Assembly: GCF_001282725.1 (NCBI RefSeq)
Contig: NZ_LN876587.1
Location: forward strand, 1,111,695-1,175,694
Length of the DNA: 64,000 bases
Direction: 5' to 3'
Source of the DNA: Inediibacterium massiliense
GTDB lineage: Bacteria > Bacillota > Clostridia > Peptostreptococcales > Thermotaleaceae
In this document: positions 8,678-17,879 of the stretch, piece by piece
How positions within the stretch are numbered: position 1 is the first letter of the stretch
Layout: each line of letters opens with the position of its first letter
Program-made: the position numbers and the translations under genes
Notes under the pieces: generated by a model
What the model was told of the DNA's origin: nothing
The model's database searches: none
Seen by the model: only the letters and a program-made list of their open reading frames with translations

Positions 8678-10126
8678 CTATTCAAAACCATGCTCATCTG
8701 ATAAATTGAATATGGATAAAAGAACTATCAAATTACAATAAAATAATATATCTAAAGATACAGTAGTCATAAATAAATGCTTTTTTAAATCTGTATCTCC
8801 TGCACCAATTAAAGATACTAATATTTGTGAAAAACCTGTAAAAAATACATAAATCATCACTATTTCATAATAATACATTATTTTAGAAGTACTATTTACT
8901 TTATATTGAAAAATACGATATACATTTAAGCTTATACAAACTACCAAAAACATAAAAATCAATCCTGGTGAATGAGGGATATAATTTTCTTTCCATTCAC
9001 TCCAAAGAGAAAAAAAACTGGTTTTTTCTCCAAATTCTCTTCCTGCACTTTTTTCAAAATTACCCAAAACCTCTGGACGAATTGTAAAGCTATTTTTACA
9101 TCCAAGCTTTATAATTTTCATAAAAGCACTAGGATTTGTAAAGTAATATAATGTGACAGTAGCCAAGTTGTAATTCTTATAAAAATCATCCATCAATTTT
9201 TCATCCTTTGGATGAATCATAGGTGTAGCATCAAAATATATAGTTTCCGCTAACAAAGAATATTGTTTATTAAGCCCCACTCTTTGGGTAACTTCTTCTA
9301 CATTTGGTTCAAATAACATGACTCCTCTAGTAATCATATGATATTTATTAATCAAATAAATATTTTCATCAATAACCATATACATTAGTACTGTAGATAT
9401 GAATAATCCTGCTGCTAATCCAAAGGATACTATTTTTTTGTATCTTTTCATTTTGAAAAATAATAAGCTTGCAAGTAATAAAAAAGATAATATTCCATTC
9501 ACAGCAAATTGATTTTTAGAACCCATAAACATAAAACTTCCTAAAAAATAAATCACCAAATATCTAATTTTTATATCTTTTTCTAGAGAAAATTTAAGCA
9601 AAGACGATATAGATACCATATAAAAAGGATATGCTATGGCTTCCCCATAAAAACTATTAAAATACGAGGTATATCCTATATCTCCAAAAATGATCACTGC
9701 TAGGAAAGCTAAAAAATATTGTGCTCTTTTTTTATAGATTACTTTTTCTACAAATTCTACAATCCAATATAAGCTTAAAGCTAAAACCATTAAGCACAAA
9801 AATGCTTGAAATCTCATATCAAATTTTTTATCATGTGTAAAAAAATCATCTATTTTGATAGCTAATTGAATCATCATACTATGAGTAGATTTTATTTTTC
9901 CTTTTAATTCATTATAATATTGAAGCTTATCATATTGGTTTGTAAAATATCCAAAAACATTAACATCTCTATCTTCTTCATGTTTTAGATCATTTGCAGC
10001 CATAATTCTAAAGAAATCTCCATTATCAGCAATTCCTATCAACGGTTCAAAAAAAAGAGCATATCCAGATATGATGATTAACAGAACAACAGCCACTATG
10101 GAAGGTCTCATTATTTTTTTGATCAT
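8678..10126 (-). CDS. Polytopic GT-C-like glycosyltransferase (WsfD-like)
   Basis: This protein of about 482 residues has roughly ten hydrophobic helices. After the first helix comes EPLIGIADNGDFFR, a loop with acidic residues where GT-C enzymes bind a lipid-phosphate sugar; the family resembles the proteins named WsfD in S-layer glycan clusters. It follows a GtrA-like protein with a 4-base ATGA overlap and a GtrB-like glycosyltransferase, so it fits the third position of a Gtr trio: the specific transferase that moves sugar from undecaprenyl phosphate to an acceptor outside the membrane. AGGAGA before the ATG at 10126 decides the start. The donor, acceptor and even the family name are tentative. 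Confidence 0.6.
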   Translation of the reverse strand: MIKKIMRPSIVAVVLLIIISGYALFFEPLIGIADNGDFFRIMAANDLKHEEDRDVNVFGYFTNQYDKLQYYNELKGKIKSTHSMMIQLAIKIDDFFTHDKKFDMRFQAFLCLMVLALSLYWIVEFVEKVIYKKRAQYFLAFLAVIIFGDIGYTSYFNSFYGEAIAYPFYMVSISSLLKFSLEKDIKIRYLVIYFLGSFMFMGSKNQFAVNGILSFLLLASLLFFKMKRYKKIVSFGLAAGLFISTVLMYMVIDENIYLINKYHMITRGVMLFEPNVEEVTQRVGLNKQYSLLAETIYFDATPMIHPKDEKLMDDFYKNYNLATVTLYYFTNPSAFMKIIKLGCKNSFTIRPEVLGNFEKSAGREFGEKTSFFSLWSEWKENYIPHSPGLIFMFLVVCISLNVYRIFQYKVNSTSKIMYYYEIVMIYVFFTGFSQILVSLIGAGDTDLKKHLFMTTVSLDILFYCNLIVLLSIFNLSDEHGFE

Positions 10127-10527
10127 GAATCTTTTTCTCCTACTTTCTTTTTTTGAAAAACAACCCACTCACTCAATCCATAGTTGAGTATGATAACGAT
10201 TACATTTGTAAAAAACTTTACTCCATATGGGTTTAATCCTATTTGTGCAATTAAACCAAATAATAATATACTTTCTAATACTAATGTAAAAATCCTACAT
10301 CCTAAAAATTTACTAAACTCGATTAGCATATTTTGTTGTTGACTTTGCTCTTGAAATACCCATCTTTTATTGGTAATATAAGCAAATAATACAGATAAAA
10401 TAAACGCAATTCCATTACTCCATAAATAATACATTCCTATTTTGATACACAAGCTATAAACAACAATATTAATACCCGTTGTCATCATTCCTAATATTAA
10501 ATAATTGATCATTTTTTTGTTCTTCAT
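10123..10527 (-). CDS. gtrA: GtrA-like membrane flippase
   Basis: A small protein of about 134 residues with four membrane helices and the GtrA family layout: NYLILGMMTTGINIVVYSL at the start, FAYITNKRWVF in the middle, and NYGLSEWVVF at the end. GtrA proteins are thought to flip undecaprenyl-phosphate-linked sugars to the outer face. The gene overlaps the GtrB-like gene upstream; the start is uncertain because no strong ribosome site is visible (ATG at 10527 chosen, one more at 10512, and a longer frame to 10569), which is usual for coupled genes. It overlaps the next gene by ATGA. Family assignment is firm. Confidence 0.85.
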   Translation of the reverse strand: MKNKKMINYLILGMMTTGINIVVYSLCIKIGMYYLWSNGIAFILSVLFAYITNKRWVFQEQSQQQNMLIEFSKFLGCRIFTLVLESILLFGLIAQIGLNPYGVKFFTNVIVIILNYGLSEWVVFQKKKVGEKDS

Positions 10528-11446
10528 TATAGCTTTCGACAAAATACAGCGGTCTATTTTTTGATTCATTAAACACTCTCCCTAAATATTCTCCTATGAC
10601 ACCTAAAATAATAAATTGTATACCTCCTAAAAATAATATTAAACTGACTAATGATGGATACCCTGCAACAGGATCTCCAAACAATAAAGTTTTGATAATA
10701 ATATAGATCATATACACAAATGAAAAGGTAGCCATCATAAAACCTATGATAGTACTCACTCTAAGTGGTGCTGCACTAAAAGAAACAATCCCCTCTATAG
10801 CCAACTCCATTAATTTATAATAATTCCATTTCGTCTCTCCAGCTATTCTTGGATCTCTATCAAATAATATCTCTTTTTTATAAAATCCAATCCAGCTAAA
10901 AAATCCTTTGGTATATCTATGATGTTCTTTTATTTTTTTAATTGCTTCTACAGCTCTTTTGCTTAGCAATCTAAAATCTCCTGTATCCTCCTGAATCTCA
11001 ACTTTTGATAATCTTTGTAGTATTCGATAAAACCAATAAGAAGTTTTTTTCTTAAACCAACTCTCCCCTGCTCGACTTCTTCTTTTGGCATACACATCAT
11101 CATATCCCTGCTCCCAATAATGAATCATTTGAGGGATTAATTCAGGTGGGTCTTGAAGGTCTGCATCCATAATAATGACAGCATCTCCTATAGCATAGTC
11201 AAAACCTGCCGCCATAGCAATTTCTTTTCCATAATTTCTAGATAAATTTAAATAGGATACACGAAAATCTTGCTCTCTTAATTTATGCATCATCTTTAAA
11301 GAATCATCTTTACTTCCATCATTAATAAAAAGTATTTCATAATCATAATGAATTGTCTTTAATACTTCTTTTAATCTATCGTATAAAACAAATAAAGTTT
11401 CCTCTTCGTTATATACAGGTATAAGAATAGATATTTTTTGATCCAT
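10469..11446 (-). CDS. GtrB/DPM1-like family 2 glycosyltransferase
   Basis: The protein of about 325 residues has a GT-A domain (SILIPVYNEEE, FINDGSKDDS, IMDADLQDPPE) and two C-terminal membrane helices, as in bactoprenol glucosyltransferases (GtrB, CsbB, YkoT). These enzymes load a sugar on undecaprenyl phosphate at the cytoplasmic face. AAAGGGG before the ATG at 11446 sets the start. It is the first gene of the seven-gene operon that runs to 3146. With GtrA and the GT-C-like gene it makes a complete three-part side-chain decoration module placed in front of the polymer synthase. The sugar is unknown. Confidence 0.88.
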   Translation of the reverse strand: MDQKISILIPVYNEEETLFVLYDRLKEVLKTIHYDYEILFINDGSKDDSLKMMHKLREQDFRVSYLNLSRNYGKEIAMAAGFDYAIGDAVIIMDADLQDPPELIPQMIHYWEQGYDDVYAKRRSRAGESWFKKKTSYWFYRILQRLSKVEIQEDTGDFRLLSKRAVEAIKKIKEHHRYTKGFFSWIGFYKKEILFDRDPRIAGETKWNYYKLMELAIEGIVSFSAAPLRVSTIIGFMMATFSFVYMIYIIIKTLLFGDPVAGYPSLVSLILFLGGIQFIILGVIGEYLGRVFNESKNRPLYFVESYNEEQKNDQLFNIRNDDNGY

Positions 11447-11541
11447 AAAATATACCCCTTTAATCAAATTTTTATAATATCCTTTATATTATTTTAGCAT
11501 ATCTTACAGCAATAGTCCTAGTCTTGTTCATATATCTACAC

Positions 11542-11569
11542 AAAAAAGCTTCAGCACTATGCTGAAGCT
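11542..11569 (-). terminator. Terminator after the MATE gene
   Basis: Arms AGCTTCAGC and GCTGAAGCT (11547-11555 and 11561-11569) form a 9-base stem followed on the minus strand by a run of six T. It closes the MATE gene and separates it from the exopolysaccharide operon. Confidence 0.85.
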
Positions 11570-11605
11570 CAGAATGTTGACAAACTATATTTAAAACATT
11601 TAATT

Positions 11606-12958
11606 TTATTTAACCAATTGTCCTTTTCTATGTAATATTTTTTTTGATTCCACTATCACAAGAACTATAGCTATAATAAATACAAGAATATCTGTAATAG
11701 GTAGACTATACCAAACTCCTATTCCACCCAAAAATTTTGCTAATGATAAAGCGAGTGGTATAAATAAAGCAATTTGCCTTAACATTATAATTAAACCTGC
11801 ATTTCCTGCTTTTCCAATTGCTTGAAAGAATGTGACACTCATTATGAATATTCCTGATACCAAAAATCCTAAGTTTCCTAATTTAAAATATTCAAATCCA
11901 TATTCTACAAGCATTGGATCTTTTGTAAACAAGCTTAAAATCCACTTTGGTGCTAATTGCATAGGAATCCAAAAAAACATACATAATACAGTTGATCCTA
12001 TTAAAAATGCCTGCACACTTCTTTTTACTCTATCAAATTTTTTAGCTCCATAATTTATTCCTGCAATAGGCTGTAATCCTTGTGACATTCCCCAAATAGG
12101 AATAAATGCAAACATCATCACTCTCATAGTTATTCCCATAATAACTAATTGTTTATCATTTCCATAAATTGTTACCATTCTATATAAAATAGTTTGTTGT
12201 ACTAAAGTCATAACCTGCATAAGCATTGCTGAAACTCCAACTGATAAAACCTGTGGAAGAATATCTTTTTTAAATGCAGGCTTTTTCAGCTTAACCATAT
12301 CACTATGTTTTTTAAAATACATCAAAGTCATAATCATTTGTATAATTTGAGATAATACGGTTGCATATGCAGCCCCATTAATCCCTAAATTAAATCCCTT
12401 TATAAAAATTGGATCCAAAATGATATTAAGTATTGCACCAGTTCCCATAATAAGCATAGCTTCTTTCATCTTACCTTCTCCACGAATAATCATATTTGCA
12501 CTTTGTGTGAAATTTACAAATAATGATCCCACAAAAATAATTCTTAAATAACTCCCAGCTAATGTAAATATATCTCCACTTAAACCTGTAATTCCTAATA
12601 AAGAATCTGTAAAAGTTACTCCTATAAATGTAACAATCAATGATAGTACAATATTACACATACTCATATTACTCATAATATCATCAATCTTTTTTGTATC
12701 TTTACTTCCAATTGCTCTAGATAATACAGAAGCCGAACCTATTCCTATCAAAACAGCAATTCCATTATTTATAAGTGTAAGTGGATAAGTAACTGACACA
12801 GCAGCTAACGCCTGCGGTCCAACAAATCTACCTACAAATATGGCATCCACAAAACTATATAAACCAATTACAAGCATTCCAATAATTGCAGGCACAGATA
12901 ATTTAATCATTAATTTAAAAATACTATCATTTAATAACTGTTCTCTCTTTTCATTCAT
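11606..12958 (-). CDS. MATE family multidrug/drug-metabolite exporter
   Basis: About 450 residues with twelve hydrophobic segments and MATE features: IGLYSFVDAIFVGRFVGPQAL near the N-terminus (quoted in part: FVDAIFVGRFVG), IIRGEGKMKEAM between the two halves, and GMSQGLQPIAGINYGAKKF at the start of the second half. It is closest in form to the MepA group. These proteins export cationic compounds with Na or H exchange. AAGGAGAG before the ATG at 12958 decides the start. It sits just after the Fur-controlled ABC pair but is separated by a hairpin; a role in siderophore export is possible from context only. Confidence 0.88.
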   Translation of the reverse strand: MNEKREQLLNDSIFKLMIKLSVPAIIGMLVIGLYSFVDAIFVGRFVGPQALAAVSVTYPLTLINNGIAVLIGIGSASVLSRAIGSKDTKKIDDIMSNMSMCNIVLSLIVTFIGVTFTDSLLGITGLSGDIFTLAGSYLRIIFVGSLFVNFTQSANMIIRGEGKMKEAMLIMGTGAILNIILDPIFIKGFNLGINGAAYATVLSQIIQMIMTLMYFKKHSDMVKLKKPAFKKDILPQVLSVGVSAMLMQVMTLVQQTILYRMVTIYGNDKQLVIMGITMRVMMFAFIPIWGMSQGLQPIAGINYGAKKFDRVKRSVQAFLIGSTVLCMFFWIPMQLAPKWILSLFTKDPMLVEYGFEYFKLGNLGFLVSGIFIMSVTFFQAIGKAGNAGLIIMLRQIALFIPLALSLAKFLGGIGVWYSLPITDILVFIIAIVLVIVESKKILHRKGQLVK

Positions 12959-12997
12959 ATGAAACTCTCCTTTCTCCATTCATTTCATGATTTAAAT

Positions 12998-13030
12998 AAC
13001 TAAGCTATCAGATCACCTGATAGCTTAGTT
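12998..13030. terminator. Hairpin between the ABC transporter pair and the MATE gene
   Basis: Arms AACTAAGCTATCAG (12998-13011) and CTGATAGCTTAGTT (13017-13030) form a perfect 14-base stem with a 5-base loop. The T run is modest on either strand. It probably ends or weakens read-through from the ABC operon into the MATE gene. Confidence 0.7.
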
Positions 13031-13050
13031 TTAAAATATCAGTTTTTCTG

Positions 13051-14775
13051 TTATATTGCCCAGCTCTTAGCTTTTTCCATTTCATGATACATATTATAGT
13101 ACCTTTTCTTATTCTTCATTAAGTCCTTATGGGTTCCTCTTTCTTCTAAAGCCCCTTCATTTAAAACAATAATTTGATCTGCATCTTTAATGGTATTTAA
13201 TCTATGGGCAATTACAATTACAGTTTTATTAGCCGTAAGCTTTTTAATAGATTTTCTAATTTCTAATTCATTATCTGCATCTAAAGAAGCAGTCGCTTCA
13301 TCTAATAATATAATAGAAGCATCTTTAAGGATTGCTCTTGCTATAGATATTCTTTGTTTTTCTCCTCCAGATAAAGTTGTCCCGCCTTCACTTACTATTG
13401 TTTCATACTTATTTTCTAGCCTTTCTATAAATTCATGGCAATTGGCAAGCTTTGCCGCTTCTATGACTTCTTCCTCAGTTGCTTGTGGGTTTCCTAATTT
13501 AATGTTGTTATAGATGGTATCATTTAAAAGATATACATCTTGAAATACCATACTAATATGCTTTAGTAAATAGTCTGGATGAATATGTTTTATATCTTTT
13601 CCTCCTATTTTTATTACTCCTTCATGTATATCCCAAAATCTAGCTATAAGACTAGTAACTGTAGTTTTTCCTGAACCAGAAGGGCCTATGAGAGCTGTCA
13701 TTGTTCCTTCCTTTGCCTCAAAGCTTAAATTGTTAATAATATTTTCTCCTTTTTCGTATTCGAAACTTACATTTTTAAACTCAATATTATAATGATCAAA
13801 ATCTACATCTTCATATTTATAACTCATTTCTTTTGTATCATAGGTTTCCATTAACTTTTGTGCTGCTAATTTACAATATCTAAACATTCCATACTGAGCA
13901 CCGAATGCTCTTAATACATTTGTAAGAGCTATATTAATAATAATAAAAGTTAATAATTCTTTTTTCCCGATACTTCCTATTCCAAACTTTGTAATAGAAA
14001 TCATCAGTAATATTGGAAAACTTACATCTACAATAATTTGAAATATAAGGACAAAAGGTGCAATCGCCACTTCTGTTCTGATACTTTCTTTTCTTAAATC
14101 TCTAAAGGATTTTTCTAACCTTTCAAATTTTTCTCCTATTAAATTGTGAGCTCTAAACTCCTGTATACCATTTAGATACTCAACCATTCTTGAAATAACT
14201 TGATTCATTACATGTTTTTTATGCTTTCCTATAGCGCTTACCCTCTCTCCTCCCATAAATATAATAGGAATTGCAACAAGTACTACTATTAGCTGAATTG
14301 TTCCTAAAGAAACATCAATCAAAAACGTTATGGCAAGAAGATACACACTAAGAAAAATTGTTTTGATTAAATCACTTGTATTATGAGTCAATATCTTTTC
14401 AAAATCCTGTAAATCATTAGTCATAATATTAGATAACATTCCTATACTATTTTTATTAAAAAATCCTAAGTTTATATTTCTAATATGATCTCCTAGTGAA
14501 ATACGCATTTTTTCAATAGCCCTAGCTCCTCTGGCTTGTATTCCTGTATATCCTTTTGAGTTTACAAACGCTCTAGCAATAAAAGCTACTACCATAACAA
14601 ATGAATAGATCTTTATTTTTGAAAAACTTAAATTTTCATTCATTAAATCTAACAATACAAAATATAATACTGCATAAAAAAACATATGAAATAAGGTATC
14701 TAGTGTCAATAAAAAAATAGGTTTTTTAAGTTTTTTGCTGTCTTCACCCAATAATTTTCTTATATCCGCAAACAT
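13051..14775 (-). CDS. ABC transporter half with fused ATPase, second subunit (iron/siderophore type)
   Basis: The protein of about 574 residues has six membrane helices and an ATPase: Walker A GPSGSGKTTV, signature LSGGEKQRIS, Walker B IILLDEATASLD, switch His in IVIAHRL. It overlaps the end of its partner, and AAAGGGG decides the ATG at 14775. Paired half transporters of this layout with an AraC regulator and a Fur box occur in siderophore systems (YbtP/YbtQ, IrtA/IrtB), where despite exporter folds they import the ferric chelate. Iron control here is supported by the Fur box at 16606-16626. Direction of transport and substrate are inferred. Confidence 0.85.
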   Translation of the reverse strand: MFADIRKLLGEDSKKLKKPIFLLTLDTLFHMFFYAVLYFVLLDLMNENLSFSKIKIYSFVMVVAFIARAFVNSKGYTGIQARGARAIEKMRISLGDHIRNINLGFFNKNSIGMLSNIMTNDLQDFEKILTHNTSDLIKTIFLSVYLLAITFLIDVSLGTIQLIVVLVAIPIIFMGGERVSAIGKHKKHVMNQVISRMVEYLNGIQEFRAHNLIGEKFERLEKSFRDLRKESIRTEVAIAPFVLIFQIIVDVSFPILLMISITKFGIGSIGKKELLTFIIINIALTNVLRAFGAQYGMFRYCKLAAQKLMETYDTKEMSYKYEDVDFDHYNIEFKNVSFEYEKGENIINNLSFEAKEGTMTALIGPSGSGKTTVTSLIARFWDIHEGVIKIGGKDIKHIHPDYLLKHISMVFQDVYLLNDTIYNNIKLGNPQATEEEVIEAAKLANCHEFIERLENKYETIVSEGGTTLSGGEKQRISIARAILKDASIILLDEATASLDADNELEIRKSIKKLTANKTVIVIAHRLNTIKDADQIIVLNEGALEERGTHKDLMKNKKRYYNMYHEMEKAKSWAI

Positions 14776-14776
14776 T

Positions 14777-16522
14777 TTAAGCACCCCTTTCCACTTTTAA
14801 AACTTCATAATCATATAGATCCCAAAGATGTCTATAGAGTCCTTGTTTATTCATAAGAAAATCATGAGTTCCCTCTTCTACAATTTCTCCTTCTTCTAAT
14901 ACTACGATTTTATCTGCATTTTTTATAGTATAAAGTCTATGAGCTATAATAATAGCCGTTTTGTCTTTTAATAAAGTCCTAAGTGCTTGTTGTATTTTAC
15001 TTTCATTTTCTACATCTGAATAGGAAGTTACTTCATCTAAAATAACAATAGGACTATCTTTAAGAATTGCTCTTGCTATAGATATTCTTTGTTTTTCTCC
15101 CCCACTAAGTTTAATTCCCTCTTCTCCAAGCAATGTATTGTATCCATCAGGCAGACCCATTATAAAATCATGAATTTGTGCTTTTTTACTGGCTTCAATA
15201 ATTTCTTCCATACTTTTATTTGAACCCATGCTTATATTTTCTGCTATGGTATCATGTAGCATAAAAACATTTTGAAATACAAAGGATACTTGATTCATTA
15301 AATCTTCCATTTTAATTTCTTTTATATTGACTCCATCAATTGTAATATTACCTTCTTCTATATCCCAAAATCTTCCGACTAATTGACCTAAAGTAGTTTT
15401 TCCTGAACCTGAAGGCCCTACTAGTGCTACAATATTCTTAGGCTCTATGGTTAAGGATAGATTTTTTATAACATCTTGTTTATCATATTTAAATGTAACA
15501 TTATTAAATTCTATTTTTCCTTTTATTCTTCCATCTAACCTTTTGCTTCCTTTTACTTGCTGTTCTTGCTTCATAATATCTCTTACTTTACCAGCTCCTT
15601 CTAACAATAATGAAAATTGAGCCCCAAATTCCAATAATTGTTTAAAAGAAAGAAGAAAGTTTGAACTTAAAATTAAAAATATAATATAAGTAGAAACATT
15701 GATTGTTTGATTTAAAAACATAATTCCTCCAATAGGAACCATGAAGAAAAGTCCTGAATCAATAATCACCAAGAATATAGCATACCTTGAAGAATAGTCC
15801 ATTGTCATTTCAATCCAATAGTCTGCATATTCTTTTGTAGTGTCTTTATAATTCTTAAAAGATTTTGCAGATAAATTAAAAGCTTTCATCACATTCATTC
15901 CGTTTATATATTGGATAATAGTAGAATTAAGCTTTTGAAGCAAAGTATGGTAATGTTTTGACATTACTTCCATATCTTTAAACATGGACATTTGAAGTCC
16001 AAAGCCTAAAATAATCGGAATAAATAAAACCAAAGCTAATTTCCAATTTAAATAGAAAAGATAAGAAATTACTACAATAGGAGTGACAACTGCTGAAGCT
16101 AAATCTGGAATTTGATGAGCTATAAAATTTTCCAGTTTTTCTACATCTTCATTAATTGTTTTTTTCACTTCTCCAATTGTATGTCCTGTAAAAAATCCCA
16201 TATTCAATTTTGACATATGATTGATTGCCTTCATTCTAATCTCATAAAGTATTGTATATGCAGCAATATGTGAAAATACTCCAGATGCCAAAAATATCAC
16301 CATTCTAACTGCTACCACCACACCTACCAGAATGGCCATAGATTTTATTTTTTCATAATTTACAGAAGTATTAAAAAGCTCTAATATGATATTGTACATT
16401 AAAATATATGGTGCAATTCCCAATATTGAGCTTATTACACTAAATATAGCCGCCATATATAATTTGATCTTTTCTTGACCAGATACTCTCAGTAAAAAAC
16501 TCAAATTTGATTCTGTTTTCAT
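14777..16522 (-). CDS. ABC transporter half with fused ATPase, first subunit (iron/siderophore type)
   Basis: This 581-residue protein has six membrane helices, then an ATPase with Walker A GPSGSGKTTL, signature LSGGEKQRIS and switch His in IIIAHRL. The Walker B end reads IVILDEVTSYSD, so the D-loop Ala-Ser-Leu-Asp of the partner is replaced, a common sign of an asymmetric heterodimer. AAGGAGGAG precedes the ATG. It leads a two-gene operon whose promoter region holds a near-perfect Fur box (16606-16626), and an AraC-type activator lies just upstream. Together they suggest an iron-starvation-induced metallophore transporter like YbtPQ; drug export remains possible. Confidence 0.85.
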   Translation of the reverse strand: MKTESNLSFLLRVSGQEKIKLYMAAIFSVISSILGIAPYILMYNIILELFNTSVNYEKIKSMAILVGVVVAVRMVIFLASGVFSHIAAYTILYEIRMKAINHMSKLNMGFFTGHTIGEVKKTINEDVEKLENFIAHQIPDLASAVVTPIVVISYLFYLNWKLALVLFIPIILGFGLQMSMFKDMEVMSKHYHTLLQKLNSTIIQYINGMNVMKAFNLSAKSFKNYKDTTKEYADYWIEMTMDYSSRYAIFLVIIDSGLFFMVPIGGIMFLNQTINVSTYIIFLILSSNFLLSFKQLLEFGAQFSLLLEGAGKVRDIMKQEQQVKGSKRLDGRIKGKIEFNNVTFKYDKQDVIKNLSLTIEPKNIVALVGPSGSGKTTLGQLVGRFWDIEEGNITIDGVNIKEIKMEDLMNQVSFVFQNVFMLHDTIAENISMGSNKSMEEIIEASKKAQIHDFIMGLPDGYNTLLGEEGIKLSGGEKQRISIARAILKDSPIVILDEVTSYSDVENESKIQQALRTLLKDKTAIIIAHRLYTIKNADKIVVLEEGEIVEEGTHDFLMNKQGLYRHLWDLYDYEVLKVERGA

Positions 16523-16605
16523 TTTAATCTCCTCCTTCTATAAAATTTATTTATTGTAATCATTTCTTTATCTATTCATGCCTCCTCTCATACCATTTAT
16601 AGTAT

Positions 16606-16626
16606 AAATGATAATGATTATCATTT
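16606..16626. promoter_or_regulatory. Fur box controlling the ABC transporter pair
   Basis: Two perfect 10-base inverted arms, AAATGATAAT and ATTATCATTT, flank a single G. This matches the Fur 7-1-7 consensus completely in the core. It lies 84 bases before the first ABC gene and beyond the terminator of the AraC gene, so it governs the ABC pair. Confidence 0.88.
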
Positions 16627-16643
16627 TCTACTCCAAAACAAAC

Positions 16644-16703
16644 AAAAAAATGCTCCAAAAAATAAAAACCATTCTTTTGATTTTTATTTTATTTGAAGCA
16701 TTT
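16644..16703 (-). terminator. Terminator after the AraC regulator gene
   Basis: Long imperfect hairpin with end arms AAATGCT (16648-16654) and AGCATTT (16697-16703) and internal A/T pairing, followed on the minus strand by a T run. It ends the AraC gene before the Fur-controlled promoter. Confidence 0.6.
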
Positions 16704-16735
16704 CATAAAAGGCCTATTCATTTTGAAAATAATTC

Positions 16736-17725
16736 TCATTGATTTTTACATTTTCTATATTGTAAAGGTGTCATATGATGATAATTTTTAAATAAGCTGG
16801 CAAATTTACTTGGATTCTCATAACCTACTTCATTTGTAATTTGTAAAATAGACATATTCGTATTTTCTAGTAAATACCTCGCCTTTTCTATTCTTACTTT
16901 TTTTATATACTCGTATACTGTATCTCCTGTAATATTTTTAAACCATTTTTGTAGTTTATATATACTTGTATTTAAAATCATAGCCAATTCTTTTACAGAA
17001 GGTACTTTATCAATATTTTTATGAATAATCTCTTTTGCCTGGCTTATTTTTTCATTTTCTTCACCATTTAAATATTTCATTTTTTCTTTTGATTTTTCTT
17101 CTAGGAAAGTAGTTAAAAACTCAATCGTTTTTAATTTAAGTTTCATATACCCCATCATATCATCTGTGGAAATATCATCTATTTGCTCTGCAATTTGCTT
17201 TAACTCATAGCTGGCTTTTTCTATGATTAATATATTTTCCTTAAATATACTATGAATATTTTTCTTCCAATCTAATATGACTTGATCTTCCCATATAGGA
17301 TTGACTACATTTCTAATGGTATTAAAGTTTAGATGAATAGATATTGTTTTACAATTTTTATATATAAATTGAAAGTATTTCACATCATTTAATGTGGTAT
17401 AGACAAAAATTTCACCCTCTTTTAATGTATATTCTTTCCCATCTGGAAATGATAAAACTTTATTATCTCCACTATAGCAATATCCTACCTCTAAAACATC
17501 CTCATTACGATATCTATTATCAAAATCCATTTTCATTTTATCAAGATTTAGTCTTGCCATCTCTAATCCTTCTTCTATTTTAAGGACTAAAAAATTTCCT
17601 ATACCAAATTCTTCTCCTATAACATATTTTTTTCCCAACAATTCATCCCATGTTTTACAGCAATATTTATCTTCAATATATTTGTAATAATTATCTAATA
17701 TACTTTTTTTCATTTCCATATTCAA
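16736..17725 (-). CDS. AraC family transcriptional regulator (probable metallophore-system activator)
   Basis: About 329 residues. The N-terminal half is an uncharacterised ligand domain without recognised motifs; the C-terminal hundred residues are two AraC helix-turn-helix units ending in ITNEVGYENPSKFASLFK and the family tail MTPLQYRK. AAAGGAGG stands five bases before a TTG (17725) and eleven before an ATG (17719), so the start is uncertain by two codons. It lies upstream of the Fur-controlled ABC pair on the same strand but has its own terminator. By analogy with YbtA-type regulators it may sense a ferric chelate and activate that pair; this is inference from context. Confidence 0.82.
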   Translation of the reverse strand: MNMEMKKSILDNYYKYIEDKYCCKTWDELLGKKYVIGEEFGIGNFLVLKIEEGLEMARLNLDKMKMDFDNRYRNEDVLEVGYCYSGDNKVLSFPDGKEYTLKEGEIFVYTTLNDVKYFQFIYKNCKTISIHLNFNTIRNVVNPIWEDQVILDWKKNIHSIFKENILIIEKASYELKQIAEQIDDISTDDMMGYMKLKLKTIEFLTTFLEEKSKEKMKYLNGEENEKISQAKEIIHKNIDKVPSVKELAMILNTSIYKLQKWFKNITGDTVYEYIKKVRIEKARYLLENTNMSILQITNEVGYENPSKFASLFKNYHHMTPLQYRKCKNQ

Positions 17726-17879
17726 AGTTTCCTCCTTTGATATTTACCTACTCTTTTTTATTTTGCCGTAATCATAAGAATGAATTATTTTAAAAACTAA
17801 ATAACTTACATATTTTACCTTGCTCTTCATTTTATTTTGTCTATAAATATTATACATAATATTTCCATTTCGTGAAACT

